The translations under genes and the position numbers were made by a program. From Singulisphaera sp045290345 (GTDB lineage Bacteria; Planctomycetota; Planctomycetia; Isosphaerales; Isosphaeraceae), in NCBI RefSeq assembly GCF_045290345.1, contig NZ_CP155447.1:5270001-5334000 (forward strand): a stretch of DNA of 64,000 nt. The letters are read 5' to 3'. The notes beneath the pieces are model-generated. The model saw only the letters and a program-made list of their open reading frames with translations. It was not told where the DNA came from and searched no databases. How positions within the stretch are numbered: position 1 is the stretch's first letter; the number at the start of each line of letters is the position of its first letter. Shown here one piece after another: positions 35,356 through 45,226 of this stretch.

Positions 35356-36557
35356 GGTCCGATCCACAGCATTTTCCTTAGAAACGGCAATGTTGCAGAA
35401 CGAGCGTTTGCGACCCTCAACGAGTTTGATGGGCATGCGTCATAACGATCGAGTTTGACGGCCCGTGTGTCGACATCGTCTTTCCATGCCCTCATGGCAT
35501 GAGAAGGACACAGCGTCTTACCATGAACAGTCGAACACAGCAGATCTGCTTGCTCGATCGTCGGCCCTTCGCCCACCCTGTCCCTTTCGCCAAGGGTCAG
35601 GGCATGCGACGCCAGATCGGGTCCTCGACCTGGCCCCACAGTCGAACGTTGACTTTCCGCCTCTCAGCAAGGATTGAAAGCCTGCTAGTTCGACATCATC
35701 GTAATGCTTCCCAATTCAAAAGCAATCCTCCGACGATCGAATTACTTCCATCGCTCCCAATCAAAATCACGCTAACATGTTTCTACCCATAGAAATCCAA
35801 CTCAGCCCGACGCCTTTCGCCATCGAACCCTTTTTTCATCAAGTCCCCGCATGTTTACAGGACGCCACATACCGAACACTAACGATACATGCCATTTTCC
35901 GAATCAAGGTGTAAGGTCGTGGGCGCACCGGCCATGTTTCGCTGCGTAAACTTACGATTGGCTGTCAACGGTTTCCAGGTTTGTTGAGCACATTGACTGG
36001 CGAACAAGACCGAAGTCAGCACTGCCGGGCGAGCGTTTCACCAGATTCGGGAAACTCATTCGAACGGTTGGCAAAAACTGGGGCACCGGTGCCCTGAACG
36101 AAGCGCTGACTCGGTTGTTCTGGCGGGGAGTGAGATCGACTCGAAACTCGACGGATTGGGCTCAGGGGCACCTGGCTTCTCGATCGGCCGCAGCCAAGAC
36201 ATCGAGAACTGCGAGGTCGGATACCGAGGTCAAGCATTCGCCGGGAATCCACGCAATCAGCTCAACTCGAATCGCGATGAACGAAGTCTTCGGCATGGTG
36301 CGGGGATTGAGGGCGGCTGGTTCATGGGCGTGAGAATAAAACGCCGAGGCAGATGATCGCAATCATGCCACCACGCATCACTGAATAAACAACACAAAGC
36401 GATATCCTGAGAGGGCAGGGTCAGTTCCTCAAGGGCACCGCTTGGCATAAGCCGAACAGCACAAGTTCAATCAAAGAAATCCCAACCAGTGGGCCGCGAT
36501 GAAAGAGGAAAGAGGAGTTCCTCGTGAAGCCTGGCGAGATATTGGTCGAATCGATGA
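35356..36557. other. 1.2 kb stretch without a convincing gene
   Basis: The largest gene-free stretch in the window, visibly richer in A/T than its surroundings in 35690-35950. Short frames occur on both strands (up to about 97 codons) but lack ribosome sites and look like chance. No transposase remnant, tRNA or large hairpin was recognised. It should contain the FHA-gene promoter at its left end and perhaps non-coding RNA. Confidence 0.5.
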
Positions 36558-38036
36558 TTAAGAGTTGGCCAATTGGCCCCGAGTATTCGCCGAAACATGC
36601 TTCCCGATCGGGCTCGCACTCAGGACCGGCTCGTATGCGGCCAGGACGATGGTGACGTCGTCCTGCGGAGCCCCGCCGCCCCGAAACTCTGCGGCCCGTT
36701 CCAGGACGGCTGTGACCAGGGCATCCGGCTCGTTGTCCGCCTCGAGCGACGCCGAGAGTCCTTCGGCCCCCCACAGAATGCCCTGCGGGTTCGCGGCCTC
36801 GGTCAGACCATCGCTGAAGACGAGGAGCCGGTTATCCGGCCCGAACTCCACCGCAACTTCGGCTCCTGGCAGGTCGGCGATGACACCGAGGAGCGGCATC
36901 GTCGTGCCGAGCTCACTGATGCCGCCCGAGGCATCCCTCAAGAGGGCCGGCGGGTGGCCGGCGTTTGCGAAGCGAAGCCGCTCGTTCTCCGGTTCGAACC
37001 AGCCGAAGAAGACGGTCGCGAAGTGCCCATCGGGAAGGTTCCGGCAGAGCTGGTCGTTCAGCCTGGAAAGGACTTCGGCGGGCGAAGTCGCCTGCTCCGC
37101 CTCCCGCCAGACGATCGCCCGGACCATCGCCGTGTGGAGCGCGGCGGCGATGTTGTGCCCGGAGAGGTCTGCGACCAGGAGCCCGATGCGGCCCCCCGGA
37201 AGAAGCCGGACGTCGTAGACATCGCCCCCGACCGGGCCCGCTTGCAAGCATCGCCCCGCGAGTTCGAGCATGCCGAGTCGAACTCGCTCGGGAGGGAGAA
37301 GTTCCGATTGGACCTGCCGGGCCGTCTCCATCTCCCGTCTTTCGTCCTCCGCCTGGTCGGCAAGGGCCCGAGACATGGCGTTGAATTGCCGGGCGAGAGA
37401 CCCGAGCTCGTCGCCGTTCGGGGTTGCGACTTCGACCCCGAGCTGTCCCCGCTCGAGGTCGCGGACGGCCCGAGCGATGCGCCGGATGGGGCGGAGGACC
37501 GCGCGTCCCATTACGAAATTGATCGCGCCGAAGAGCAAGACGCCGGCTCCGATGAACCAGACGGCCTGGATCTTCAGGTTCGCCCGGACGCGCTCGGCCA
37601 CGGCACGGGTCGATTCGGCCACGACGACACGCTCGGCCCCTTTACCAAGGACTCCAACGAGGAACGATTCACCCCCCTCCTGCCGCGTCCACACCCCCTC
37701 ACCCAACGCGGCCAGGCGCACTGGGTCCATCGGCCGCCTGGCGTGCTCGGCGGCACCAGCGACCACCCCCGTTCCATCGACGAGCGCAACCTGATGTTCG
37801 GGCGAGGCCGAGATGTCGCTCGCGTGGCAAAACGCCTGGAGGAAATCGACGAAGCGCGGCGACATCCCGAACGAGTGATAGGCCGCCTGAACGAAGCGGG
37901 CCTCCTCGTTCAGCCGGGCACGCAGGAGGGCCATCCCTGTCGCCTCTTGTCGCCGCCATTCCCAGGCGAGCGAGGTTCCGAGGACGAGGAGTAACATCAA
38001 ATTGATCGGTAGTGCGAACTTGTAACGGAGCGTCAT
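36558..38036 (-). CDS. Membrane HAMP-PP2C (SpoIIE/RsbU-type) phosphatase
   Basis: A 492-residue sensor phosphatase. Two membrane helices (about 8-25 and 157-178) flank an extracytoplasmic sensor domain, followed by HAMP (RAVLRPIRRIARAVRDLERGQLGV) and a PP2C/SpoIIE phosphatase domain starting near residue 265. The metal-binding motifs are AGPVGGDVYDV, VADLSGHNIAAAL, FANAGHPPALL and VFSDGLTEAANPQG, with the final GGAPQDDVTIVL Asp pair intact. Such proteins dephosphorylate anti-anti-sigma factors in partner-switching. No STAS or RsbW-type gene is adjacent. The start at 38036 has an AAGG site 11 bases away. Confidence 0.9.
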   Translation of the reverse strand: MTLRYKFALPINLMLLLVLGTSLAWEWRRQEATGMALLRARLNEEARFVQAAYHSFGMSPRFVDFLQAFCHASDISASPEHQVALVDGTGVVAGAAEHARRPMDPVRLAALGEGVWTRQEGGESFLVGVLGKGAERVVVAESTRAVAERVRANLKIQAVWFIGAGVLLFGAINFVMGRAVLRPIRRIARAVRDLERGQLGVEVATPNGDELGSLARQFNAMSRALADQAEDERREMETARQVQSELLPPERVRLGMLELAGRCLQAGPVGGDVYDVRLLPGGRIGLLVADLSGHNIAAALHTAMVRAIVWREAEQATSPAEVLSRLNDQLCRNLPDGHFATVFFGWFEPENERLRFANAGHPPALLRDASGGISELGTTMPLLGVIADLPGAEVAVEFGPDNRLLVFSDGLTEAANPQGILWGAEGLSASLEADNEPDALVTAVLERAAEFRGGGAPQDDVTIVLAAYEPVLSASPIGKHVSANTRGQLANS

Positions 38037-38216
38037 CGTTTACAATACCTTGGTTTGGAGAGATCACCACCTCCGGCACGGTCCACCGCCCGCCCGACCT
38101 GATTCGCCTCGATGGATTCCCCTCGTTGCGGGGCTCAATCACACAACAGAGGTCTTCACCGAAGTTTGGTCAGGGGGCGGACGGCGGGCCGTGCCGGAGG
38201 CGGCCTTCGGCCTCGA

Positions 38217-38405
38217 CTACGAGCCGTGACCTATCCCGACCTCGATGCTGGAGCTGCCGACCGACCAGGCGAGGAGCGTCTGCATCTCCCCGATCTCCCG
38301 GGTCTGCGTCGATACGATGTTCTCACAGAGCTGCTTGCGGCCGGGCCGGGCGGCCCGGTCGGTGCATTTCGCGGAACACTCCATCATGTCATCACGAAAA
38401 ACAAC
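38217..38405 (-). pseudogene. DUF305 remnant
   Basis: A fragment of about 60 residues resembling the end of DUF305 proteins: MMECSAKCTDRAARPGRK, then QLCENIVSTQTREIGEMQTLL. The normal His-His pair of the family (in MIPHHxxAxxM) is replaced by a frame that has lost it, and the upstream part of the family domain cannot be found in the same frame. The tail after TLLA does not match the family and may be out of frame. DUF305 proteins are often found with copper-resistance genes, which fits the neighbours to the right. Could also be a short functional variant. Confidence 0.5.
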
Positions 38406-38573
38406 CATCACATTGCCATCTATTATATCCGCAGCCATCTGGCCCAGGCCGACCCGAACATCGAGGGGCCCGAGGGGCTCGGACCGAAACGCATATCGCC
38501 ATTCCATAAACGGTCTTCTCCCGATATGTTCGCTTGCGGTCCTGGGTGGAAGCCAAAGCCGAAGGGGACCACC

Positions 38574-39284
38574 TTATTGCTTGTGGTCGTGGTCGTGCTC
38601 GTCCTTCGCGGCCGAGGCCGAAGCCTGTGCGCCGAAGAACTTGTCCGGGTTCGCTCGGAGCCCCTTGAGGCAGCCCTTGCAGCAGATGAAGGTGGACTTG
38701 CCATCGCGGGTGACCTTCAGCGGCCCGCCCATCGAGTCCAGATCTTCCTTGCTGACCGGGCAGATTTTGAGCGCGGCAACGGCTCTCGCGTCGGCCTGGG
38801 TCGCCTTGGTGACAATGAACTCGTTGCTGGGGGCCAGCGCTAGCGGGGTGGTGAAGTTCGCCGTCGTCTCCGCCGCCTCGGGCAGGCCCTCGACCTTGAA
38901 CTCCACCTTGACGCCGGTCGTCGGGACCTTGCCGAAATCAATGGCGGTCCCGATCGAGGACGGGGCCCGACCGGGGCTCGCGGCGGTTGGGGCGAGCTTC
39001 CGCTCGAACCAGGGCTTCGGCGAGCTCGGGTGGTAGAACGTCGCGGTCCCGGTCAGCCGAGAGGCGTCGACCGGCTGGTCCTCGTGGCTCCGCGGGTAGA
39101 CTTTGAGCCCGTCTTTCGCGAAGACGACCTCGAAGTGGTACTCCTTGGTCATCGCCACCTTGCCGCCGTGAAGGGGCGCGCCATGCTTGTGGCCGTCGTG
39201 GGCCGAGGCGAGGCCGATTAGGCCGAGGGCGAGGCCGAAACTTGCGGCGAACGTCGTGAGATGAAGACAGCGTACCTTCTGCAT
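38574..39284 (-). CDS. Secreted metal-binding protein of the Cus locus
   Basis: A 236-residue exported protein with a signal peptide (to about residue 28, ALGLIGLASA) followed directly by His-rich HDGHKHGAPLHGG. The C-terminal third has a heavy-metal-binding module (KICPVSKEDLDSMGG, then FICCKGCLKGL) that recurs in the neighbouring CusB. It ends in a His/Asp-rich tail, DEHDHDHKQ. It is downstream of cusB-cusA on the same strand, 180 bases after cusA. Likely a periplasmic copper/silver chaperone or buffer; that is inference from composition and context. Confidence 0.7.
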   Translation of the reverse strand: MQKVRCLHLTTFAASFGLALGLIGLASAHDGHKHGAPLHGGKVAMTKEYHFEVVFAKDGLKVYPRSHEDQPVDASRLTGTATFYHPSSPKPWFERKLAPTAASPGRAPSSIGTAIDFGKVPTTGVKVEFKVEGLPEAAETTANFTTPLALAPSNEFIVTKATQADARAVAALKICPVSKEDLDSMGGPLKVTRDGKSTFICCKGCLKGLRANPDKFFGAQASASAAKDEHDHDHKQ

Positions 39285-39464
39285 GGATCTTGTCCTGTCC
39301 GATTACGAGTAGGGTTGGGAAAAGCCCCGGAATTCGTCCCGGGGAGCAGCCGGTTCTCGCGACTAACGTCTCTGGAGCGCTATGTGGGCGGAGGAAGCGC
39401 CCCCGAGCCCGGCGGGGGCGGCAGCCAGAAGTAAGACCTTTTGGTGCATCATCAGACTCCTTCG

Positions 39465-42400
39465 TTACGAGACCAGGACCGCGTCTTCCGAGACGGCCGG
39501 GACGACCCGGACCCGGTCCTCAAAAGCGCTGAGATGATGGATCTTCCGCCACTGCCACTTCTTCACCGCGAAGTAGAGGACGGGAAGGAACACGTCGATC
39601 ACTTCGTCCGCAATCAGCAGCCCGCCGAGGACGGGAGCGGCCATCGGCCGGATGACCTCGGAGCCGACCCCGGAGGCCCAGAGCATCGGAGCGATCGAAA
39701 TAATCGTCGTCCCCTCCGTCAAAAGCTTCGGCCGGAGGCGGTGGATCGCCCCTTCGAGGATCGCCTCCTTGAGTTCCTCAATGGAGCCGATGCCCTCGAG
39801 CCCGCCGCGCTCCTCGATGGCCTCCCGGAGATACACGAGCATCACAATGCCGGTCTCGGTCGCCATCCCAAAGCAAGCGATGTAGCCGACCCAGACCGCG
39901 ACCGAGAAGTTGAACCCGAAGAGCCACTGGAAGATGGCGCCTCCGGCGAGGGCACCGAGGACGCTCGTCATCATCAGCCCCGCATCGATCCAGCTCTTGT
40001 ATGTGAGGTAGAGGATCAGCACGATGACCGCGATGACCGCCGGGAAGACGATTTGCAGGGTCTTTCGGGTCTTCAGCTCGTTCTCGAACTGGCCCGACCA
40101 CTCGACGTACATCCCCTGGGGGAGCTTCACCTTGTCGGCGACGATGCGCCTCGCCTCCTCGACGAAGCCGACCTCGTCACGCCCGGTGACCGTGAGCTGG
40201 ACATAGGCCCGGAGGAGCCCGTTCTCGCTCTTGATCATCGACGGCCCTTCGACCACCCGGACGTTCGCAACCTCGGAGAGCGGGATCTGGGTCGACTGGA
40301 CTCCGGCTTCAGACGCCGGAGCGCCACCGGACGCCCCGGCGGTGCCCATCCCGCCCGGCGAGTCCGAGCCCGCGGCGGCCGAGCCCCGGGCCGCGATGAG
40401 CATCTTCTTGAGCGCCTCTTCGTCGGTCCGGAAGTCGCGGGCGTATCGGACGCGGACGGGGAAGCGTCGCCTCCCTTCGACGGTCATCGTGAGCGGCTTC
40501 CCGCCCATCGCGACCTCGACCACGTCCTGGATGTCCCCGACCTGGATGCCGTAGCGGGCCGCCTTCTCGCGGTCGATGTCGATCTCGACGTAGCCTTTCC
40601 CAACGATCTGGTCGGGGACGACGCCGTTCGCCCCTCGCACGCCGCGGAGCACCTCGGCAATCTCCTGGCTCACACGCTGGATCTCCTCCAGTTCATCACC
40701 GAAGACTTTCACCCCGACGGGCGTGCGGACGCCGGTCGCGAGCATCTCGATCCGGTTAATGATGGGCTGAGTGAAGATGTTTCCCCAGCCGGGAACCTGG
40801 AGCGCTGTGCCCATTTCGTCAATCAGGTCCTGCTTCGACTTCTGCCAGAGAAAGAGCCGGTCGGAGAAGGGCTTCTCGAGGGAGGACCGGACGGCGGTGA
40901 GTTCTCTCGAAGTCGCCCCCTTGAGAGTGAGCTTCTTCGCCTCTCCTCGCTTCACCAGTTCATCGACGGCCGCTTCAGTGCCCGTCGCCACGGCCCGGTC
41001 GAAGAGTTCCCAGTTGAGCGACTTCATCCGTTCCTTGAGCCTCTCCTCGTGCGCCTGGATCACCCGGTCGGTGATCCGCGTGAAGAGCGTCTCTCGGCTC
41101 TTGCCAAGGACCTCGCCCACGAGGTCCGACGCGTGTTCCCAGGCGCTGGGCGAAGGCGAGAGGAGTTCCGCGCGGTCTTCGAGGACGCCCAGGGCGATGA
41201 GCCGCTTGGAAGCGTCCTTCACGAGCGCGGTCACGTCATCGAACCGCGGTTCGAGCGAGATCCGCTCGCCGTAGACTCCGCCGAGTTCCTTCGTGAGCTT
41301 CTCCCGTTCAGCCGTGGTGAGCTTCCGGCGGACGAGCGCTTGGTCGACTCGCGAGGTGAGGGACTCAACCGCCTCGCCCGCGAGCAGTGATCCGAGTACA
41401 GGTCGGTATTCCTTGATCTGGAGGAGTGCCAGGTCTCGGAGCGACGCGTCGACCCGGGTGACGACCTCCATCGCCGCCTCGTTCAAGAGGGCGTCCCGCT
41501 CCTCGATCGTAGCCGGGGGCTTGAGCAAGCCCTTCCCTTCAAGGGAAGCGAGTGCAGCCCTCGACTGAATGAGTGCGTCGTCGAACCTGAGTTTCCGCTT
41601 CGGCCAGAGCCCGCGGTCGTAGAGGTTGATGATCGTCTCGACCATGTCGAGCGGCGAGGGGTCGGTCGCCGTCTCCGCGCGGCCCGCCTTCCCGACCACT
41701 GTAAGCACCTCGGGGAATCCCCTGAGGACGGCGTCCCGGGCCTTCAAGTCCTGCGTCACCTGGGTCACCGACATCCTCGGGACCGAGGTCGGCATGTCGA
41801 GGATCGAGCCCTCGTCCAAGGGCGGCATGAACTCGCTCCCGAGCCGGGTCGAGGCGAGGTATCCGCAGCCGAGGATCAGGGCGAAGAGCCAGCAGACGAG
41901 CGTCGTCCGCTCCATTAGCCAGGAGAGCATCGGCTTGAAGATAGTGATCATCGTCCGGACGAGCCAACTGTCGTCCTCGGACTTGATCCGGCCCCGCAGG
42001 AAGATCGGGATGAGCGCCGGGACGAGCGTGATGGCGAGGATCGCCACACCGATGAGGGCGAACGTCTTCGTCCAGGCGAGCGGGTGGAACATTTTCCCCG
42101 ACCGACCGGTCAGCGCGAAGACCGGGAGGAAGGAGACGATCGTGATGAGGATCGAGAAGAAGATCGGTCGGCCCACGGTGCGGCAGGCCGGGATGATCGT
42201 GTCGAGGACGTTCCCCGTCACCCGGCGGTTCCCGAACCGGCGCGTGAGGTGGTGCGCCGCGTTCTCGGTCATCACCACCGCCTGGTCCTCGAGGATGCCG
42301 ACCGAGATGGCGATCCCCGCCAGACTCATGATGTTCGAGGGGATGCCGAAGATCTTCATCAGCAGGAAGCTGAAGAGGATCGCGAGCGGGAGCGTAATCG

Positions 42401-43487
42401 AGACGACGAACGCTCCGCCGAGGTGGCCCATGATGAGGACGATCATCACCGTTGAGATAATGATCTCTTCCCTCACCGTGGCGGTGACGGTCTCCAGCGC
42501 CTTGTTGATGAGCGGCGTCCGGTCGTAGAAGGGGACGATTCGGACCCCTTCGGGGAGCCCCGCCGAGAGGGTCGTGACCTTCTCTTTCACGCGCCTCGTG
42601 ACCTCGAGCGGGTTCTCGCCGAACCGCATCATCACCACGCCGCCGACCACCTCCTTGCCGTCCTTCTCGAGCACGCTCCGCTTGAACCCCGGGCCCATCT
42701 GCACCGAGCCGATGGTCTTCAGGTAGATGGGGACGCCGCCTCGCTCAGCGACGACCGACATCTTCAGATCCTCGATGTTCTTGATCCAACCAACCGAGCG
42801 AATGAGGTACTCGGCATTCCCCTTGTGGATGACCCGTCCCCCCACGGCCGAGTTCGAGCGTTGGACCGCGGAGTAGACCTCGCCCAGGCTGATTCCGTAG
42901 GAGCGGAGCTTGTTCGGGTCGAGGTCGATCTGGTACTCCCTCGGCGCGCCGCCCACCGAGGCGACCTCGGCGACGCCGGGCACGGAGTTCAGTTGATAGC
43001 GGACGTACCAATCCTGGATCGCGCGGAGCTCGCCGAGGTCGGTTCCATCCCCCTCGACCGTGTACCAGAAGATCTGGCCCACGGCCGTGGCGTCAGGGGC
43101 CATGTAGGGGACAACGCCCTGCGGCAGTTCGGTCGCAACGGTAGCGAGCCGCTCGAGCACGCGCTGGCGGGCGAAATAGTAGTCGGTCGAGTCATCGAAG
43201 ATGATGTTGATCATCGAGAAGTTGAACTCGCTCGACGACCGGACGACCCTGACTCCCGCGAGGCCCTGGAGCTTCGTCGTGAGCGGATAGGTGACTTGGT
43301 CCTCGATCTCTTGGGGGCTCCTGCCCATCCAGTCGGTGAAGACGATCACCTGGTTCTCGGACTGGTCCGGGATGGCGTCCACGGGCATCGTCATCAGCGC
43401 GCGGAGACCCGCGACTCCGACCACGAGGGAGGCGAGGATGACGAGAAAGCGGTTCCGGATGGACCACTCGACGATTCCTTCGATCAT
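39465..43487 (-). CDS. cusA: Heavy-metal RND efflux permease, CusA/CzcA family
   Basis: The inner-membrane pump of a tripartite efflux system, 1340 residues against about 1040 in E. coli CusA. The extra length is one block of about 250 residues (roughly 632-883) between the two periplasmic cleft segments, plus a Gly/Ala/Ser-rich insert near 1033-1064. The copper-relevant Met triad of CusA (573/623/672) has equivalents here: Met565 (ILDMPTS), Met615 (PLDMVET) and Met915 (NRIEMLATG). The proton-relay residues are present as Asp401 (GILEDQAVVMTEN), Glu1211 (ATETGIVML) and Lys1254 (RPKLLT). These together support Cu(I)/Ag(I) export over zinc. It starts 18 bases after cusB, in one operon. Confidence 0.93.
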   Translation of the reverse strand: MIEGIVEWSIRNRFLVILASLVVGVAGLRALMTMPVDAIPDQSENQVIVFTDWMGRSPQEIEDQVTYPLTTKLQGLAGVRVVRSSSEFNFSMINIIFDDSTDYYFARQRVLERLATVATELPQGVVPYMAPDATAVGQIFWYTVEGDGTDLGELRAIQDWYVRYQLNSVPGVAEVASVGGAPREYQIDLDPNKLRSYGISLGEVYSAVQRSNSAVGGRVIHKGNAEYLIRSVGWIKNIEDLKMSVVAERGGVPIYLKTIGSVQMGPGFKRSVLEKDGKEVVGGVVMMRFGENPLEVTRRVKEKVTTLSAGLPEGVRIVPFYDRTPLINKALETVTATVREEIIISTVMIVLIMGHLGGAFVVSITLPLAILFSFLLMKIFGIPSNIMSLAGIAISVGILEDQAVVMTENAAHHLTRRFGNRRVTGNVLDTIIPACRTVGRPIFFSILITIVSFLPVFALTGRSGKMFHPLAWTKTFALIGVAILAITLVPALIPIFLRGRIKSEDDSWLVRTMITIFKPMLSWLMERTTLVCWLFALILGCGYLASTRLGSEFMPPLDEGSILDMPTSVPRMSVTQVTQDLKARDAVLRGFPEVLTVVGKAGRAETATDPSPLDMVETIINLYDRGLWPKRKLRFDDALIQSRAALASLEGKGLLKPPATIEERDALLNEAAMEVVTRVDASLRDLALLQIKEYRPVLGSLLAGEAVESLTSRVDQALVRRKLTTAEREKLTKELGGVYGERISLEPRFDDVTALVKDASKRLIALGVLEDRAELLSPSPSAWEHASDLVGEVLGKSRETLFTRITDRVIQAHEERLKERMKSLNWELFDRAVATGTEAAVDELVKRGEAKKLTLKGATSRELTAVRSSLEKPFSDRLFLWQKSKQDLIDEMGTALQVPGWGNIFTQPIINRIEMLATGVRTPVGVKVFGDELEEIQRVSQEIAEVLRGVRGANGVVPDQIVGKGYVEIDIDREKAARYGIQVGDIQDVVEVAMGGKPLTMTVEGRRRFPVRVRYARDFRTDEEALKKMLIAARGSAAAGSDSPGGMGTAGASGGAPASEAGVQSTQIPLSEVANVRVVEGPSMIKSENGLLRAYVQLTVTGRDEVGFVEEARRIVADKVKLPQGMYVEWSGQFENELKTRKTLQIVFPAVIAVIVLILYLTYKSWIDAGLMMTSVLGALAGGAIFQWLFGFNFSVAVWVGYIACFGMATETGIVMLVYLREAIEERGGLEGIGSIEELKEAILEGAIHRLRPKLLTEGTTIISIAPMLWASGVGSEVIRPMAAPVLGGLLIADEVIDVFLPVLYFAVKKWQWRKIHHLSAFEDRVRVVPAVSEDAVLVS

Positions 43488-43504
43488 GGACTTGCCCCCC
43501 TTTC

Positions 43505-45226
43505 TCAGTGTCGGTGGGCCGCCGCGACGGGTGCCGCGGCCGATCGGGTTGCTTCATGGCCCGGGGCGGGAGGCTCGCCCTTCTTCCCCTCGATCTTCGG
43601 GTTCAGCCGGTTCTCGGCGTCGATGAGGAACGAGCCGGCGGTCGCAACCTTCTCGCCCGTGGTGAGCCCTTCGAGGACCGGGTAGACGTCCCCGGAAACG
43701 GGGCCAAGGACGACCTCGCGCCCCTCGAAGACTCCTGGGTCGGTTTCGACGTAGACGAGCTTCTTCGTCCCAGTGTCGATGACCGCGGACTCGGGGACGG
43801 TGAGGACCTCGTCCTTCGGGGCGGGCTCCAGTCGGGCGAGGTACTTCGCCGGCTCGGCCTTGAGCTTCGGCGGGCACGCCTCGCAGCACGTCCAGACTTT
43901 TCTGCCCTCGACATCGCTGGAGACCGGCTCCCCCATCGCGCCGAGCTTGAGCGTCGTCACCGGGCAGATTTTCTGCGCTTCCACGGTGAAGCTCGCGGGT
44001 TTCGCGTGGGACTCTTTCGGCCCGGACGCCGCGAGCCGGGACTGGAAGGCGGGGGTGTCCGCGACCGGGGTGTTGAACTTGACCGTCGCGAACATCCCCG
44101 GCCGAAGGCGGTAGTCCGCGTTCTCGAGGTCGTAGCGGACGTCGACCGTTCGGGTCTGAGAGTTCAGTGCCGGGGCGATGAACGCGACCTTCCCCCGGAA
44201 GGTCTCCCCGGGGTAGGCCTCAACGCTGGCCTCGACCGCCTGGCCGAGCTTCAGGGCCGAGAACTGGTTCTCGTAGACCTGCGCCTGGACCCAGACGTGG
44301 CTAAGGTCGGCGATCTCGAACATCGTGTCGCCCTCGGCGACGTACTGGCCCTCGAAAACGTTCTTGCGGGCGACGATGCCGGTGATGGGCGAGAGGATCG
44401 GGACGATATACTCGGCCTTGCCCTTGGCGAGAATCTCATCAACCTGCTTCGCCGTGATCCCCCAGCGGGAGAGCTTCTCTCGGACCCGGTTCACCATCTC
44501 CACTTCGCTGCCGAGGAGCGAGCGAACGAAGGCGCTCTGGGCCTGGGGACGTTCCTTCGCCGAGCGCTGGGCGAGGAGGAGCTCCTGGATAGCCTGGTTG
44601 AGCTCCGGGCTGTAAAGATTGGCGAGCGGCGCCCCGGCCTTTACCGAGTCGCCGTTGAAGTTCACGTGGAGTTTCTCGATCCGGGACATGCCCTTCGCCT
44701 TCGACGAGATCCGCGCGAGCCGCCTCTCGTCGTAGCTGACGGAGCCGACCGTGGTGATAGCCTCCGAGAGCGGGGCATAGGAGACCTCGCTCGTCTGGAT
44801 CCCGGCCTGGGCCACCCGCATCGGGGCGAGGGCAATCCGCGAGACGACACCCAGAGGGAGCGTCTCCTTCTCGCCGACCTTCCGCTTCGAGAGCGGCATC
44901 CCGCAGATGGGGCAACTCCCCGGTTCCGGCTGGATGACCGTCGGGTGCATCGGGCAAAAGAACTCGACGTCGGACGACTCGGCGTGGGCCTCGCCCGGCG
45001 GTCGGGTCCACTTCTCGTAGTGGTTCCAGATCGTGTCCCAGTAGCCGAAGACCAGGCCTGTCGCGGCCATGAGGGCGATGAAGCGGAGCCGGAGCTCGAC
45101 GACCTTCACGACCATCCGGAACTTTTGCCAGCGCGTGAGCGGCGGCCCGGACGGAGCGAGAGGAGTGCGCGCAGGCTCTTCGGCAAGAGCCGCGTTCGGC
45201 TCGCGAGAGTTCATTTCGGAAGACAT
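43505..45226 (-). CDS. cusB: RND periplasmic adaptor, CusB family
   Basis: The membrane-fusion protein linking CusA and CusC, 573 residues from the ATG at 45226 (45235 also open). One N-terminal membrane helix (about 50-68) precedes a heavy-metal-binding domain with CPMHP-type motif FFCPMHPTVI and CPICGMPLSKR. The hairpin/barrel core follows (SKAKGMSRIEKLHVN, PITGIVARKNVFEGQYV). An unusual extra module after residue about 425 (KICPVTTLKLGAMGEPV, then VWTCCEACPPKL) matches the module in the 236-residue secreted protein of the same operon. The C-terminus is His-rich (AAAHRH). It is the first gene of cusBA, divergent from cusC with the small Cys-rich gene between. Confidence 0.92.
   Translation of the reverse strand: MSSEMNSREPNAALAEEPARTPLAPSGPPLTRWQKFRMVVKVVELRLRFIALMAATGLVFGYWDTIWNHYEKWTRPPGEAHAESSDVEFFCPMHPTVIQPEPGSCPICGMPLSKRKVGEKETLPLGVVSRIALAPMRVAQAGIQTSEVSYAPLSEAITTVGSVSYDERRLARISSKAKGMSRIEKLHVNFNGDSVKAGAPLANLYSPELNQAIQELLLAQRSAKERPQAQSAFVRSLLGSEVEMVNRVREKLSRWGITAKQVDEILAKGKAEYIVPILSPITGIVARKNVFEGQYVAEGDTMFEIADLSHVWVQAQVYENQFSALKLGQAVEASVEAYPGETFRGKVAFIAPALNSQTRTVDVRYDLENADYRLRPGMFATVKFNTPVADTPAFQSRLAASGPKESHAKPASFTVEAQKICPVTTLKLGAMGEPVSSDVEGRKVWTCCEACPPKLKAEPAKYLARLEPAPKDEVLTVPESAVIDTGTKKLVYVETDPGVFEGREVVLGPVSGDVYPVLEGLTTGEKVATAGSFLIDAENRLNPKIEGKKGEPPAPGHEATRSAAAPVAAAHRH

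Noticed and set aside
38112..38843. 243-codon plus-strand frame at the left of the Cus locus
   Set aside because: It lies antisense to the DUF305 remnant and the secreted metal-binding gene and has no motif of its own.
39441..41390. 649-codon plus-strand open frame within cusA
   Set aside because: Antisense shadow of cusA; the residues are Arg/Asp/Leu-rich with no motif, while the minus strand clearly encodes the pump.
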